Assembly: GCF_001641265.1 (NCBI RefSeq)
Contig: NW_020167535.1
Location: 62,001 to 126,000 of the forward strand
Length of the DNA: 64,000 bases
Source: Pseudogymnoascus destructans
Lineage: Eukaryota; Ascomycota; Leotiomycetes; Thelebolales; Thelebolaceae
Direction of reading: 5' to 3'
The notes beneath the pieces are model-generated. The model was not told where the DNA came from. It searched no databases and saw only the letters and a program-made list of their open reading frames with translations. Below are positions 1-9,519 of this stretch, one piece after another. Made by a program: the position numbers and the translations under genes. Numbering within the stretch: the stretch's first letter is position 1; every line of letters starts with the position of its first letter.

Positions 1-1243
1 ATCCGAGAAGCTGAAAGTTGGATGGCTTCTGGGAGAAATACAGAAGTAACGGCACTGGTCGAGGATGGCAAAAACCCACTAGCGCTCGACAAAGATTGCA
101 CCATCGTTTATGACGGGGGATGCTTTCACGTGGCGACTATCGTTAGAAGGAGCATAGAGGCGAGAAGTGCGCAACAGCATTTTGTACCTCTTTGCTTGTC
201 CAGGGGTATTGTATATACAATAAGATACCCGTACACTTCAGAATATCGCCCTTCGCCTGGGGCGAATTCACAGGTTATACACGGTCACCAGTTTATTCCG
301 ACGGCGGAAGAGGGAATCAGAGGGTGCCAATTTCACTCACGCCAGCAGCGCTGCCTTTCAGCAGCAACATAATGCTCCACTGATACGACGAGTCGCCCTC
401 TCATCCATTCCACCGCAGCGGAAGGCATACATCCACGAAATTAATAGCGTAAATTAGCCAACTCAATGGGCCACACTCGCTCGCGTCGTGGTCCTCAATG
501 CTGGCAAGAAGCTGAGGCTGGACATCGCTAGAGGCAACTCCAGCCTCAGCTTCGTCGTCGCTTTCATCGTCGCTGTCATCTTTGATAATTAGGGGCTCTT
601 CTGCGTGGAATTAGTAAGGTGTATGGGCATACAAAAGCGAGCTGAGAAACCTACTTTGAGTATTGCCTAGCACATAGGTTGAGTTCTAGGTTGAGTTCGT
701 GGTTGTGGGATTTGTTTGCAGGCAGCCCTCGTCGATCAGTTCGCGCTTGGAGATATGGAGGCGCTGTGGCAACGAATGTGGTCATATGACGTAGGGCAGA
801 GTCGTCCAGTTAGATGGGCCTCCTGATCACTGAGGCGTGTGAATGGACTCTCCAATGAAGACAGTGTGGTTAAAGCATGAAATTTAGCCGCCGGGACTGG
901 CTTCTTTACCCACATCAGAACACTCCATACATGACACCATCTGACAACATCCATCTGACAATGAATGGATACGACTGTTGTGATGCGAGGCTTTGGTCGG
1001 AACAGGCTTGTTTGCTTTCTAGCTACAGTGCAGGATCTGAAGTTATACACAGTAGCTACCCAACTTGCAAGCATTCCGTCTCTGACCCGATCCACCTCAT
1101 TACAATATGTGACAGCCACTCAGTTTTACAATAACTACAGGGCATAGAACGTTCCTTTGGTTACCCGGTGTCTGCTCCGCAGCTGACGCAGGGATACCTC
1201 CAGCTGCGCAGACAGTTCCGAGCGCTTTCATAGCTGCGGTCAC
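1..1243. other. No recognisable gene
   Basis: Only short open frames of up to 127 residues occur on either strand. None resembles a known family and several overlap each other antisense. No RNA gene or intact transposon is visible. The segment is probably intergenic or old repeat-derived sequence left of the LTR remnant that starts near 1244. Confidence 0.5.
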
Positions 1244-1466
1244 CTAAACGGATGCTATCCTATAGGTCTACTATGAAGGATACAAAAAAGATGAAGGGGG
1301 GAACCCCGTGAGTCAATTCCCTTAAGTACCCGAAACCCATCCGACTTGGTTAGCCCGCTCAAATGATCACACGTGACCAGGGGGAACCTCGTGAGTCATT
1401 TCCCTCTAGTACCTGAAACCCATCCGACTCGGTTAGCCCGCCCAAATGATCATACGTGACCCGCAG
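1244..1466 (-). repeat. Left part of an old Gypsy-type LTR (family 2), split by an insertion
   Basis: This segment matches the LTR at 37425-37767, sharing a block from 'gatgctatcctataggtcta' through the 'cccatccgactcggttag' core to 'cacgtgacc'. It carries an internal tandem duplication of about 82 bp (about 1297-1378 and 1379-1460) that the copy at 37.6 kb lacks. The LTR is interrupted at 1466 by a solo LTR of another family and resumes at 3344, where it runs to the terminal TTACA at 3397. Homology fades upstream of about 1244, so the outer end is truncated or diverged. Confidence 0.7.
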
Positions 1467-3343
1467 TGTCATACTGACATTCGTTGCACTCAGTTTGCTA
1501 TCAAACTCAAGAGCAAACTTAGAAATCTCCTGCTCAAACCTACAAGTCACCATACATATCTTGGCTTATCACACCAACAACAGAAGCAATACTACTCAAC
1601 GATTGCTGCAAACTCTTCTACTACATCTGTTTATGCTACATACATCACGGCATATCATTTGGACACTCATTGAACAAGTTATTAAGAAAATCTCCTCCTT
1701 AAGGGGGTGGGCCAATACTACCACATGGCATATCTCTACCAACTAGAGGCCTAGGAACATGAACGATAGCTCTAGAAGCTTCTACAACCCTCTATGATTC
1801 ATTACACGTCATCGCTCCTTAGTTACCCACAAGATTGGTTAAGTTATGACATAATTTGTCTATAGGTACTCTGACCTTGGACCTCCTTTTCACTTCCTAT
1901 AGGCTAGGAACCCAAGAGATGGTTCTATGGGATTCTCTTACGTTCACTACATAATTAGCAAGCTAGTTGTGGGTCGCACTTGATTTCTAATACATTTACC
2001 AAGCCTGGTTAGTCATGGAAAGTCATGGAAAATTGTCATACTGACATTCGTTGCACTCAGTTTGCTATCAAACTCAAGAGCAAACTTAGAAATCTCCTCC
2101 TCAAACCTACAAGTCACCATACATATCTTGGCTTATCACACCAACAACAGAAGCAATACTACTCAACGATTGCTGCAAACTCTTCTACTACATCTGTTTA
2201 TGCTACATACATCACGGCATATCATTTGGACACTCATTGAACAAGTTATTAAGAAAATCTCCTCCTTAAGGGGGTGGGCCAATACTACCACATGGCATAT
2301 CTCTACCAACTAGAGGCCTAGGAACATGAACGATAGCTCTAGAAGCTTCTACAACCCTCTATGATTCATTACACGTCATCGCTCCTTAGTTACCCACAAG
2401 ATTGGTTAAGTTATGACATAATTTGTCTATAGGTACTCTGACCTTGGACCTCCTTTTCACTTCTTATAGGCTAGGAACCCAAGAGATGGTTCTATGGGAT
2501 TCTCTTACGTTCACTACATGATTAGCAAGCTAGTTGTGGGTCGCACTTGATTTCTAATACATTTACCAAGCCTGGTTAGTCATGGAAAGTCATGGAAAAT
2601 GAGAGAACTACACTCCTTTGGCATAAATAGGATTGCCCTTTCCTTAAGAAACGGCAAGCAGGCAATACAGAAAATCGACTAGCACATACTTCTACGTCTT
2701 TTCCAAGCTTCCAAGCATTGATCTTGTTATTCTCTGTTTTTTGAAAAGTCAGTGAGGTGCTAACCTCTGACTTACCCCTGAGTTCTCAGACTCAACATTT
2801 GTTGCAACTTGTCTAAACCACTTCACCACATCATACACCTGATTGCTGCGTTGTGGAATAGTCTAAGCTACAACCCTTTGGCTCTGTTTCCTAAGACAGT
2901 GTGTTGTCTTAGTAAAGTCATCCCTTCCTTGGGTGGCTAGATTCTCATATCTGGTGCACCCACCATTACAAAAATGAGAGAACTACACTCCTTTGGCATA
3001 AATAGGATTGCCCTTTCCTTAAGAAAGGGCAAGCAGGCAATACAGTAAATCGACTATCACATACTTCCACGTCTTTTACAAGCTTCCAAGCATTGATCTT
3101 GTTATTCTCTGTTTTTGTAAAGTCAGTGAGGTGCTAACCTCTGACTTACCCCTGAGTTCTCAAACTCAACATTTGTTGCAACTTGTCTAAACCACTTCAC
3201 CACATCATACACCTGATTGCTGCGTTGTGGATAGTCTAAGCTACGACCCTTTGGCTCTGTTTCCTAAGACAGTGTGTTGTCTTAGTAAATTCATCCCTTC
3301 CTTGGGTGGCTAGATTCTCATATCTGGTGCACCCACCATTACA
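1467..3343 (-). mobile_element. Outer solo LTR (family 1), itself split by a second solo LTR
   Basis: The element begins TGTCATACTGACATTCG and ends CACCCACCATTACA, so it has TG...CA ends. It is flanked by a perfect 5-bp target duplication, cgcag, at 1462-1466 and 3344-3348, as expected for an LTR retrotransposon. The uninterrupted LTR would be about 935 bp, made of 1467-2033 plus 2976-3343. No gag or pol lies between its ends, so this is a solo LTR left by recombination between the two LTRs. Relative to the Gypsy body at 52-55 kb, which carries the same LTR family, it lies on the minus strand. Confidence 0.85.
2034..2970 (-). mobile_element. Inner solo LTR (family 1), 937 bp, nested in the outer one
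   Basis: This is a complete 937-bp copy from TGTCATAC to CCATTACA, nearly identical to the LTR it sits in. It is flanked by a 5-bp target duplication aaaat at 2029-2033 and 2971-2975, which proves a separate insertion event. The apparent A-A-B-B duplication of the region is fully explained by this self-nesting. Open frames inside it (for example 2062-2313) recur in every copy of the LTR and are not genes. Confidence 0.88.
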
Positions 3344-3397
3344 CGCAGCTACTCAGAGTCTGCTCCTTAGAGTGAGAGACGAGAAGGCATCCTTACA
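3344..3397 (-). repeat. Right end of the split family 2 LTR
   Basis: The sequence from the target duplication cgcag through 'gagagacgagaaggcatcc' to TTACA matches 37716-37767. It completes the LTR interrupted at 1466. Confidence 0.7.
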
Positions 3398-3978
3398 CCT
3401 CTGATCGTAGGGATGTGTGTGGCTTCAGTCTCAAGTAGCTTGATAACGTTATAGACCCAATATCTGCAGCCCTGGCCGCCAGCGCTGAACTGATATTTGT
3501 CATACTTATTGGCCACGATGCGGTCCATAAATTGCTAGACCGTCAAGTTGGATGTAACAAGCTGGAGCGACTTGACCGCATTGTTCAAGTACAGATAATG
3601 TTTTTTGGTTATGATGGGCACGATTGAGAGGTTGGGCTGGAGGGACTTTGGTCGATGTGTAGCGATTCATTTTGGGAGATTGGGCAGTAGAGCACTCAAT
3701 GGTTTGTTTCTGGGTTGCCAGCGACTCCTGGCGCACCAACTCCTGGCGCACCAACTCCAGTGGCGGGGTGTACATAGATATAGATGCAGAGGATTTTGGA
3801 GCTGGCGACCTGGCTAGCGAGGGAAGATCGGATGGTTGTACTACTATTGGAAGGCGCTGCCAATGAGAATGGCCGTTCTCAAGACGAGCAGCAAGAACCG
3901 TTGCGGGTAGCTGCACAGCTCGGCGACATGGAAATGTGCTACCTATTTTTTTACAACGAGCTCAAGGTTGGAGTAAGC
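3398..3978. other. No recognisable gene
   Basis: No gene is supported here. A short imperfect duplication of 'ctcctggcgcaccaa' lies near 3725-3760. Open frames on both strands overlap and show no clear family. Confidence 0.4.
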
Positions 3979-4887
3979 TGTAATGGTGGGTGCACCAGAT
4001 GTGAGAATCTAGCCACCCAAGGAAGGGATGATTTTACTAAGACAACACACTGTCTTAGGAAACAGAGCCAAAGGGTCATAGCTTAGACTATTCCACAATG
4101 CAGCAATCAGGTGTATGATCTAGTGAAGTGGTTTAGACAAGTTGTAACAAATGTTGAGTCTGAGAACTCAGGGATAAGTCAGAGGTTAGCACCTCACTGA
4201 CTTTTCAGAAACAAGGAGTAACAAGATCAATGCTTGGAAGCTTGGAAAAGACGTGGAAGTATGTGATAGTCGATTTACTGTATTGTCTGCTTGCCCTTTC
4301 TTAAGGAAAGGCAATCCTATTTATGCTAAAGGAGTGTAGTTCTCTCATTTTCCAAGACTTTCCATGACTTACCAGGCTTGGTAACTGTAGTCAATGTAAG
4401 AGAATCCCATAGAACCATCTCTTAGGTTCGTAGCCTATAGGAAGTAAAAGGAGGTCCAAGGTCAGAGTACCCCTATAGACAAATTATGTCATAGACAAAT
4501 TATGTCATAACTTAACCAATCTTGTGGGTAACTAAAGAGCGATGACATGTAATGAATCATAGAGGTTCGTAGGAGCTTTTAGAGCTATCGTTCATGCTCC
4601 TAGGCCTCTAGTTGGTAGAGATATGTCATGTGGTAGTATGAGTGATGTCATGTAATGAATCATAGAGGGTTGTAGAGATATGCTATGTGGTAATATCGAC
4701 CCAGTAACTAAGGGGCGATGACGTGTAATGTATCATAGAGGGTTGTAGCAATCGTTGAGTAGTATTGCTCTTGTTGTTGGTGTGATAAGCCAAAATATGT
4801 ATAGTGATTTGTAGGTTTGAGGAGGAGATTTCTAAGTTTGCTCTTGAGTTTGATAGCAAACTGAGTGCAATGAATGTCAGTATGACA
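3979..4887 (+). mobile_element. Solo LTR (family 1), rearranged copy
   Basis: It reads TGTAATGGTGGGTGCACC at the left and ends TCAGTATGACA at the right, giving 909 bp in the orientation opposite to the copies at 1.5-3.3 kb. Its inner part is rearranged: the 'atcatagagggttgtag' segment is repeated, and a 16-bp tandem doubling of 'gacaaattatgtcata' lies near 4480-4515. No 5-bp duplication abuts its ends. Instead an 11-bp direct repeat, GGAGTAAGCTG, occurs at 3970-3980 and 4909-4919, leaving about 21 bp of extra sequence at the right side. Confidence 0.75.
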
Positions 4888-4980
4888 CTATTGGCAACAC
4901 TGGGTACAGGAGTAAGCTGGGTCTCCATAAACATAAAGCATTAGCTGTTACGATTACAGCTCACAGCTTGTCACAGTTTG

Positions 4981-5092
4981 TTATGGTTGTTATGGTTGTT
5001 ATGGTTGTTATGGTTGTTATGGTTGTTATGGTTGTTACGGTTGTTATGGTTGTTACGGTTGTTACGGTTATTACGGTTATTACAGTTGTTAT
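4981..5092. repeat. 9-bp tandem repeat (ttatggttg)n
   Basis: About twelve head-to-tail copies of a 9-bp unit, mostly ttatggttg, with ttacggttg and ttacggtta variants towards the right. The 9-bp period keeps a reading frame open on both strands, which produces spurious Val/Met-rich and Thr/Ile-rich frames. Confidence 0.9.
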
Positions 5093-5224
5093 GGGGATTA
5101 CGGGTGTAGCCTTAGCCACAAGGTTACAACCGCTAAGCAGACAACTGTATGTTACCTTCCTTCCTTCTTCTTCTTCTTCTCTCTTTAGATTCAATCTAGA
5201 TTACTTTTCCTGGACTGGCACCAT

Positions 5225-5984
5225 GACCTCTATGACCATCGTAACATTAGCGATCTAGGCGAGCTGGCCATAACCTGTCAGACAGCATCCTCACAGCCAG
5301 AGACTTTCCACATCGCCTAGTCGTTTGTTAGGCTAGCAAATGGTCCTAATAGTGATGAGACAAGTCCATCAGGTGTTACAACAGCTTGCCAGTTTAAGCC
5401 GTGAGAACGTTTATGCCCAGAATATACCTGGCGCTGTGCATCTTGTCCAACAGGCTGGCAAAAGCCTCGAAAGGTGCCGTCTACAAATCCCTAGATCCCC
5501 TTTCCTCCTCCAGCTTCCTCAACAGCAGCCGCCATCTCTTCCATCCGGCAGTATGTCAATTGTAGGTGCCACTGCAAGAGGGCTGCAAACTTGCCAGCTA
5601 AGAATACTACTATATCATTAAATATAGTAGACAGCTAGGATGGACTCCGACCAAATATATCTGAAAGAGCGTCCTACCGGCTAGGAAAAGATAGATGTGC
5701 AAGGACGACGGCGAGGGCTGTTTCTAGGTCAGGTGATAACCGATGTCGAAAGAGATCCTGTAGAGGTGGAGGAGCGGCATAAGACGTCGAACCTCCTTAA
5801 CATTAAAGCGTAGGAGGCGGCGGGCACGCCTAGGAGGCATTAACGCTAGACTCCATGGGCTAGGAATATATTCGTACTTATATGGAAGACGTTGTTGTAT
5901 TTGACGGCGCCAACGATGGTAGGAAATATGCCAGGCGGCGACAACAATAGCTAGAACAACTAGATCTTCGTCGGGGTCTGCCAT
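5225..5984 (-). pseudogene. PIF/Harbinger-type (DDE_Tnp_4) transposase pseudogene
   Basis: Reading the minus strand from 5984, the N-terminal part has the family's usual arrangement: an Arg/Leu-rich helical segment (RARRLLRF) before a VKEVRRLMPLL-like stretch. Further on, with stops and a frame shift between, come a segment resembling 'FGRS...LSTIFNDIV' and then 'GFVDGTFRGFCQP' followed by 'YSGHKRSHGLNWQAVVTPDG'. These match the region around the first catalytic Asp (FxDGT) of Harbinger transposases. Several in-frame stops (TAG, TGA) and at least one frame change break it, and the downstream catalytic half is missing beyond about 5225. It is a dead fragment, recognised from motif memory only. 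Confidence 0.65.
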
Positions 5985-5985
5985 T

Positions 5986-6084
5986 GATTGTCATAGACAG
6001 CAGGTGATTGTCACAGACAGCGGGTGATTGTCACAGACAGCAGGTCTGTTGTCACAGACAACGGGTGATTGTCACAGACAGCGG
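5986..6084. repeat. 20-bp minisatellite
   Basis: Five copies of a roughly 20-bp unit (gattgtcacagacagcgggt and close variants) lie head to tail. The array begins immediately outside the start of the Harbinger remnant. Confidence 0.9.
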
Positions 6085-6596
6085 ACAGGATCGCCAAAAG
6101 TTTATATTGCCTCATACGGTTACTATAAACTTGAATATTTTAGCTAATACTGTATAGGAATTGCGCCTAGTTGGCTTGGCGGAGTTGAGTTGCAATCCAA
6201 GTTGCAACCGCTGCTAAAGTGGTCTAATACTATCTGGCGGTGTGCAACTTGCTTTCGCCGACCACCTGGAGGGTGGTCGGTGCGAACATCGACGATTAGT
6301 ATTCAAGTTTATATTCGAATTGCTAACCCTAAAACTCGGTTGTGACTACAAGTGCGAGTGGCACATTTTACATCAACTCGGTGTTCTCTTGACTAAAATT
6401 ATAATTAATAGATATTCTGATACAGATAGTGCCATTGTTATTAAGTATCCCCGTACCTGATCTATCTCATATACAGCCAATTCCCCATATGTATATTATA
6501 ATACCGTACCAAAACCCCCCCAATTCAATTCAGCAACCATAACATCCCCCCAAAAATCACCAAACCCCAACGCCACTCACCCAATTCAACCGCCCA
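6085..6596. other. AT-rich spacer, no gene seen
   Basis: No supported coding or RNA gene. It lies downstream of the stop of the next gene (minus strand) and may include its 3' untranslated region. Confidence 0.4.
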
Positions 6597-8576
6597 CTAA
6601 ACCCACGCCCCCCTACTCCCCCCCCTTCCCCTCCCCTCCGCCCAGTCCTCCATAGCCAACCTCTCACTAAAACTCCTCGCCCCCCCACCGTCAACCCACC
6701 CCCCCGCCGAACCCCCCCACGACGCCCCCCTAGCCCCCTCACTCATCATCCCATCCCTCAAGCTCCCCACAAACGAACTCACCTCCCCCATCCGCCGCGC
6801 CGCCTCATGCACCGCGGGACTCACTATCGGTTCCGCGAAAGGGTGATAGGAGTTGCGGAGGGAACTACCGATTGCTGGGGCGTACGGAATATCCGCGCCT
6901 GCACCTGCACCTCTGCCAGCATCTGCATCCCCATCACCTGACTCAGGTGCGGAAGGCGCGCGTGATATGATCGCCTGCGCGGGTGACTTGGCGTAGGCAG
7001 ATAGCGCGACGGGAACAGGAGGCTCGGGCGAGGCGGGGGTGGAACTCGAGCTCGAAGTCGAGTTTGGGGATTGGGCGCGGGGGGGTTTGGCGCGGCGGGT
7101 GCGTGTTGAGGGCGGGGCGTCGTCGAAGGCGAAGAAGTCGTCTTCGTAGTCGGAGTCGGAGTCGGGGTGTGGTATGGACGTTGGGGAAGGTGGGGCGGCT
7201 GCGGTTGCCAGGGTCGTGGGGGTACCGAGAGGTTGTCTTGTGGGTTGTGTAGTGATGGGTGTGGGGAGTTTGGTCGGGGAGGGAGAGGTGAGGGTGTTGG
7301 AGGGGTTGGCGCCGGATATGTCGATTGGCATTGCCGGGGAGGTGGTATTATTTGTCCTGACGCCCCTGGTTGAGTGCATAGGCGCCAACGGCGTCATCTC
7401 AGAGAGTATGTGCCCCTCTTCCTTCGCCTCGGCCATAGACACCTTAGACACGTCCTCGTGCAGTTGCGAGGCATGCGGCGACGTCGATGGCGACACGGGC
7501 CCCGGAATGGCAATCGGCGATGCTCCATTGGGGGACTGCGGCGACATCCGCCGCGGGGCAATGCTGATGAAATCCTCCTCATCTGACAACGCCGCAGCCG
7601 CATCGTCGATAGACACAGACGCAGACCCATCAGCTGGGGCGCGCACCTCATCCCACTTCGTGCCATCATCCTCGACCGGGCCACGAGATAGCATCCTCAG
7701 TGCCTGCGAGCTCGAGATCCGCCGCGACGCAGTCTCCTCATGCACATCCTCCACCTGCTCTATCTCCACCTGTTCTTCCCCTCCCTCATCGGCCTCGTTC
7801 GACATCGCATCTAGCGCTGAAGGCATCATCTTCGTCTCGGCCATACTCGGGCTCGAAGTCGTCGGGAACTCCTTGCCCGCAAACTCAAACCTAACTCTGC
7901 GCAGTCCATTCACCTTCCCCGAGATCGAGCTCCTTCTCAGCGCGCTCCTTCGCACTGGATTCTCAGGATCAGACATCGAGCCCGAATCATCCGTGTTACG
8001 CCGCCGCGGCTTTGGTTTCCTTGATGGCGGCGAATACGACACCGACAGATTCGTCGCCACCAGCTCTGCCTTCCTATCCGCCTCCGCGTCCTGTGTCGCC
8101 TTCAGCACAGGCGTCCCATCCCGCCGCTCGTGCTTATCAGAGCTATCCAGCAACGGCAGGTATCCCTGTGTAAAAACGCCCAAAAACTCGGCTTCCCTCG
8201 CGTGCGGACTCCGCGGCACATCTGTATCCGCCGCACCAGCTACATCTATCGGCGGTGGCGGCGTCAACTTGCCCTGCTCCTTCAGCCGTCCTACTTCCCG
8301 TGCAATTTCGCCCGCTGGGTTCGTGGAAGGGGGTGTCCCTGAGTCCTCCGGCGTCGCTGTGGCGGCTACAGTGTCGACGAGCGAAGGGTAGGCGCCCATG
8401 CCCTCTGCCACTGCGGCGGTGACGGAGGCGGCGACATCGGGGGCGACGTCGCGCAAGAGGGCGTCGGAGTGCTTGGTGAACTCGGCGGCCATGACGCGGC
8501 GGTAAAGCAGGACTTTGTGGTCCAGCTCGCGCAGTTTGGAGTGCAGGGAAGCAATGAGGGTGGAGGCTTCGTCCAT
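6597..8576 (-). CDS. Conserved fungal protein of unknown function with an RVxF motif
   Basis: A single uninterrupted frame encodes 659 residues. I do not recognise a named family. Residues 1-50 look helical, possibly coiled coil (SLHSKLRELDHKVLLYRRV), and resemble a small dimerisation or complex-binding module. The rest is mostly low-complexity, rich in Ser, Pro, Ala and acidic residues, with a basic patch near 186-216. At 226-230 lies RRVRF, a good match to the RVxF docking motif for protein phosphatase 1, next to Arg/Ser-rich segments (RRSALRRSS) that could be kinase sites. There are no signal peptide or membrane segments. High GC and strong disorder allow long antisense frames over the same region (7174-8391), which I regard as shadows. 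The start at 8576 is the first Met of the frame. A role in phosphatase targeting is inference only. Confidence 0.7.
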   Translation of the reverse strand: MDEASTLIASLHSKLRELDHKVLLYRRVMAAEFTKHSDALLRDVAPDVAASVTAAVAEGMGAYPSLVDTVAATATPEDSGTPPSTNPAGEIAREVGRLKEQGKLTPPPPIDVAGAADTDVPRSPHAREAEFLGVFTQGYLPLLDSSDKHERRDGTPVLKATQDAEADRKAELVATNLSVSYSPPSRKPKPRRRNTDDSGSMSDPENPVRRSALRRSSISGKVNGLRRVRFEFAGKEFPTTSSPSMAETKMMPSALDAMSNEADEGGEEQVEIEQVEDVHEETASRRISSSQALRMLSRGPVEDDGTKWDEVRAPADGSASVSIDDAAAALSDEEDFISIAPRRMSPQSPNGASPIAIPGPVSPSTSPHASQLHEDVSKVSMAEAKEEGHILSEMTPLAPMHSTRGVRTNNTTSPAMPIDISGANPSNTLTSPSPTKLPTPITTQPTRQPLGTPTTLATAAAPPSPTSIPHPDSDSDYEDDFFAFDDAPPSTRTRRAKPPRAQSPNSTSSSSSTPASPEPPVPVALSAYAKSPAQAIISRAPSAPESGDGDADAGRGAGAGADIPYAPAIGSSLRNSYHPFAEPIVSPAVHEAARRMGEVSSFVGSLRDGMMSEGARGASWGGSAGGWVDGGGARSFSERLAMEDWAEGRGRGGSRGAWV

Positions 8577-8781
8577 GGCCTGGTGGGGGGCGGGGGGCGG
8601 GGGGCGTGAGGTGAGGTCGAGGTGCGTACGGTGCTGTTCAGCGGTGTTGAGTCATGCCGGAGCTGACGCGGCGGGAGCCTGGGAGGTAGAGGGTGGGTTT
8701 TTGTATGAGGCGTGAGGCTGTGCAGTGTGTTGAGATGGAGGAGGGTGGCGACGATCGAAGGGGTTGGAGAAGTGGAGGAGT

Positions 8782-8846
8782 TTGCGGAGGTAAGTTGCGG
8801 AGGTAAGTTGCGGAGGTAAGTTGCGGAGGTAAGTTGCGGAGGTAAG
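8782..8846. repeat. 13-bp tandem repeat containing splice-donor-like GGTAAG
   Basis: Five perfect copies of ttgcggaggtaag lie about 200 bp upstream of the start codon of the minus-strand gene. Each unit contains AGGTAAGT, a strong 5' splice-site consensus, on the plus strand. No transcript on that strand is evident. Confidence 0.9.
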
Positions 8847-9519
8847 TTGCGGAGAAGTTGGTGTGGTTTTGGAGTTGCGCGTGTGTGGGGTTGATGGAGG
8901 GATGACGGGGCCAAAGATTAGAGTGCAGACGCCGAACTGGTATAATACTGCTGATATGGCTACGATATGGCTATGATACGGTCGGTGTATTACGATTAAT
9001 ATAACAGTCTAATCACAATTGAGTGATTTGCAGCTTTCTATTTCTGCTAGATTCATCAATAAATCCCGCTCGGGGTCTCCGTCGAGTCCACTACAGCCCC
9101 GTCAACATCGTACGAGTGACGTAGGTAGTATCAAAACTCCACTTTCATCTGGACCTCTACCTCACACACGAACAACTGTAACTTACCTGCTCTGTATAAT
9201 CCTCGCTCGCTCTTCGTCCGCCTCACGAATCCCAGAGGGCCTGGGAGCCGGGATCGACGCAGCTTTCTTCGTAGTGAGGCGGGATGCCCTTCTGGGCGAT
9301 TGGACGACAACCTTCAATGCCGTTTTAAACAGCAACTCGGTTTTTATGTTTCGTGATTGCGTGAAACTATCCGTACAGTACATACATACATCATATCCCC
9401 CTATCCCATACCCCCTTTCTCTCGACTACTCCCCTTCAATACCCCCAACTTTCTTTTCCTTAAAACATATCTAACTCTCGCATACTCTCCACCTTATCTA
9501 ACAACCTCTTTGCTTCCTT

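Noticed and set aside
1467..3343. Local A-A-B-B tandem duplication as a rearrangement in its own right
   Set aside because: The aaaat target duplication and TG...CA ends show it is simply one LTR inserted in another.
4961..5258. Val/Met-rich and Thr/Ile-rich frames that look like membrane segments
   Set aside because: They are translations of a 9-bp tandem repeat.
7174..8391. 405-residue plus-strand open frame opposite the unnamed 659-residue protein
   Set aside because: It overlaps antisense a longer frame with better protein-like features. The high GC content keeps stops rare on both strands.
8366..8914. Pro/Thr-rich 182-residue minus-strand frame
   Set aside because: It overlaps the N-terminus of the 659-residue gene in another frame, and part of it is the 13-bp tandem repeat.
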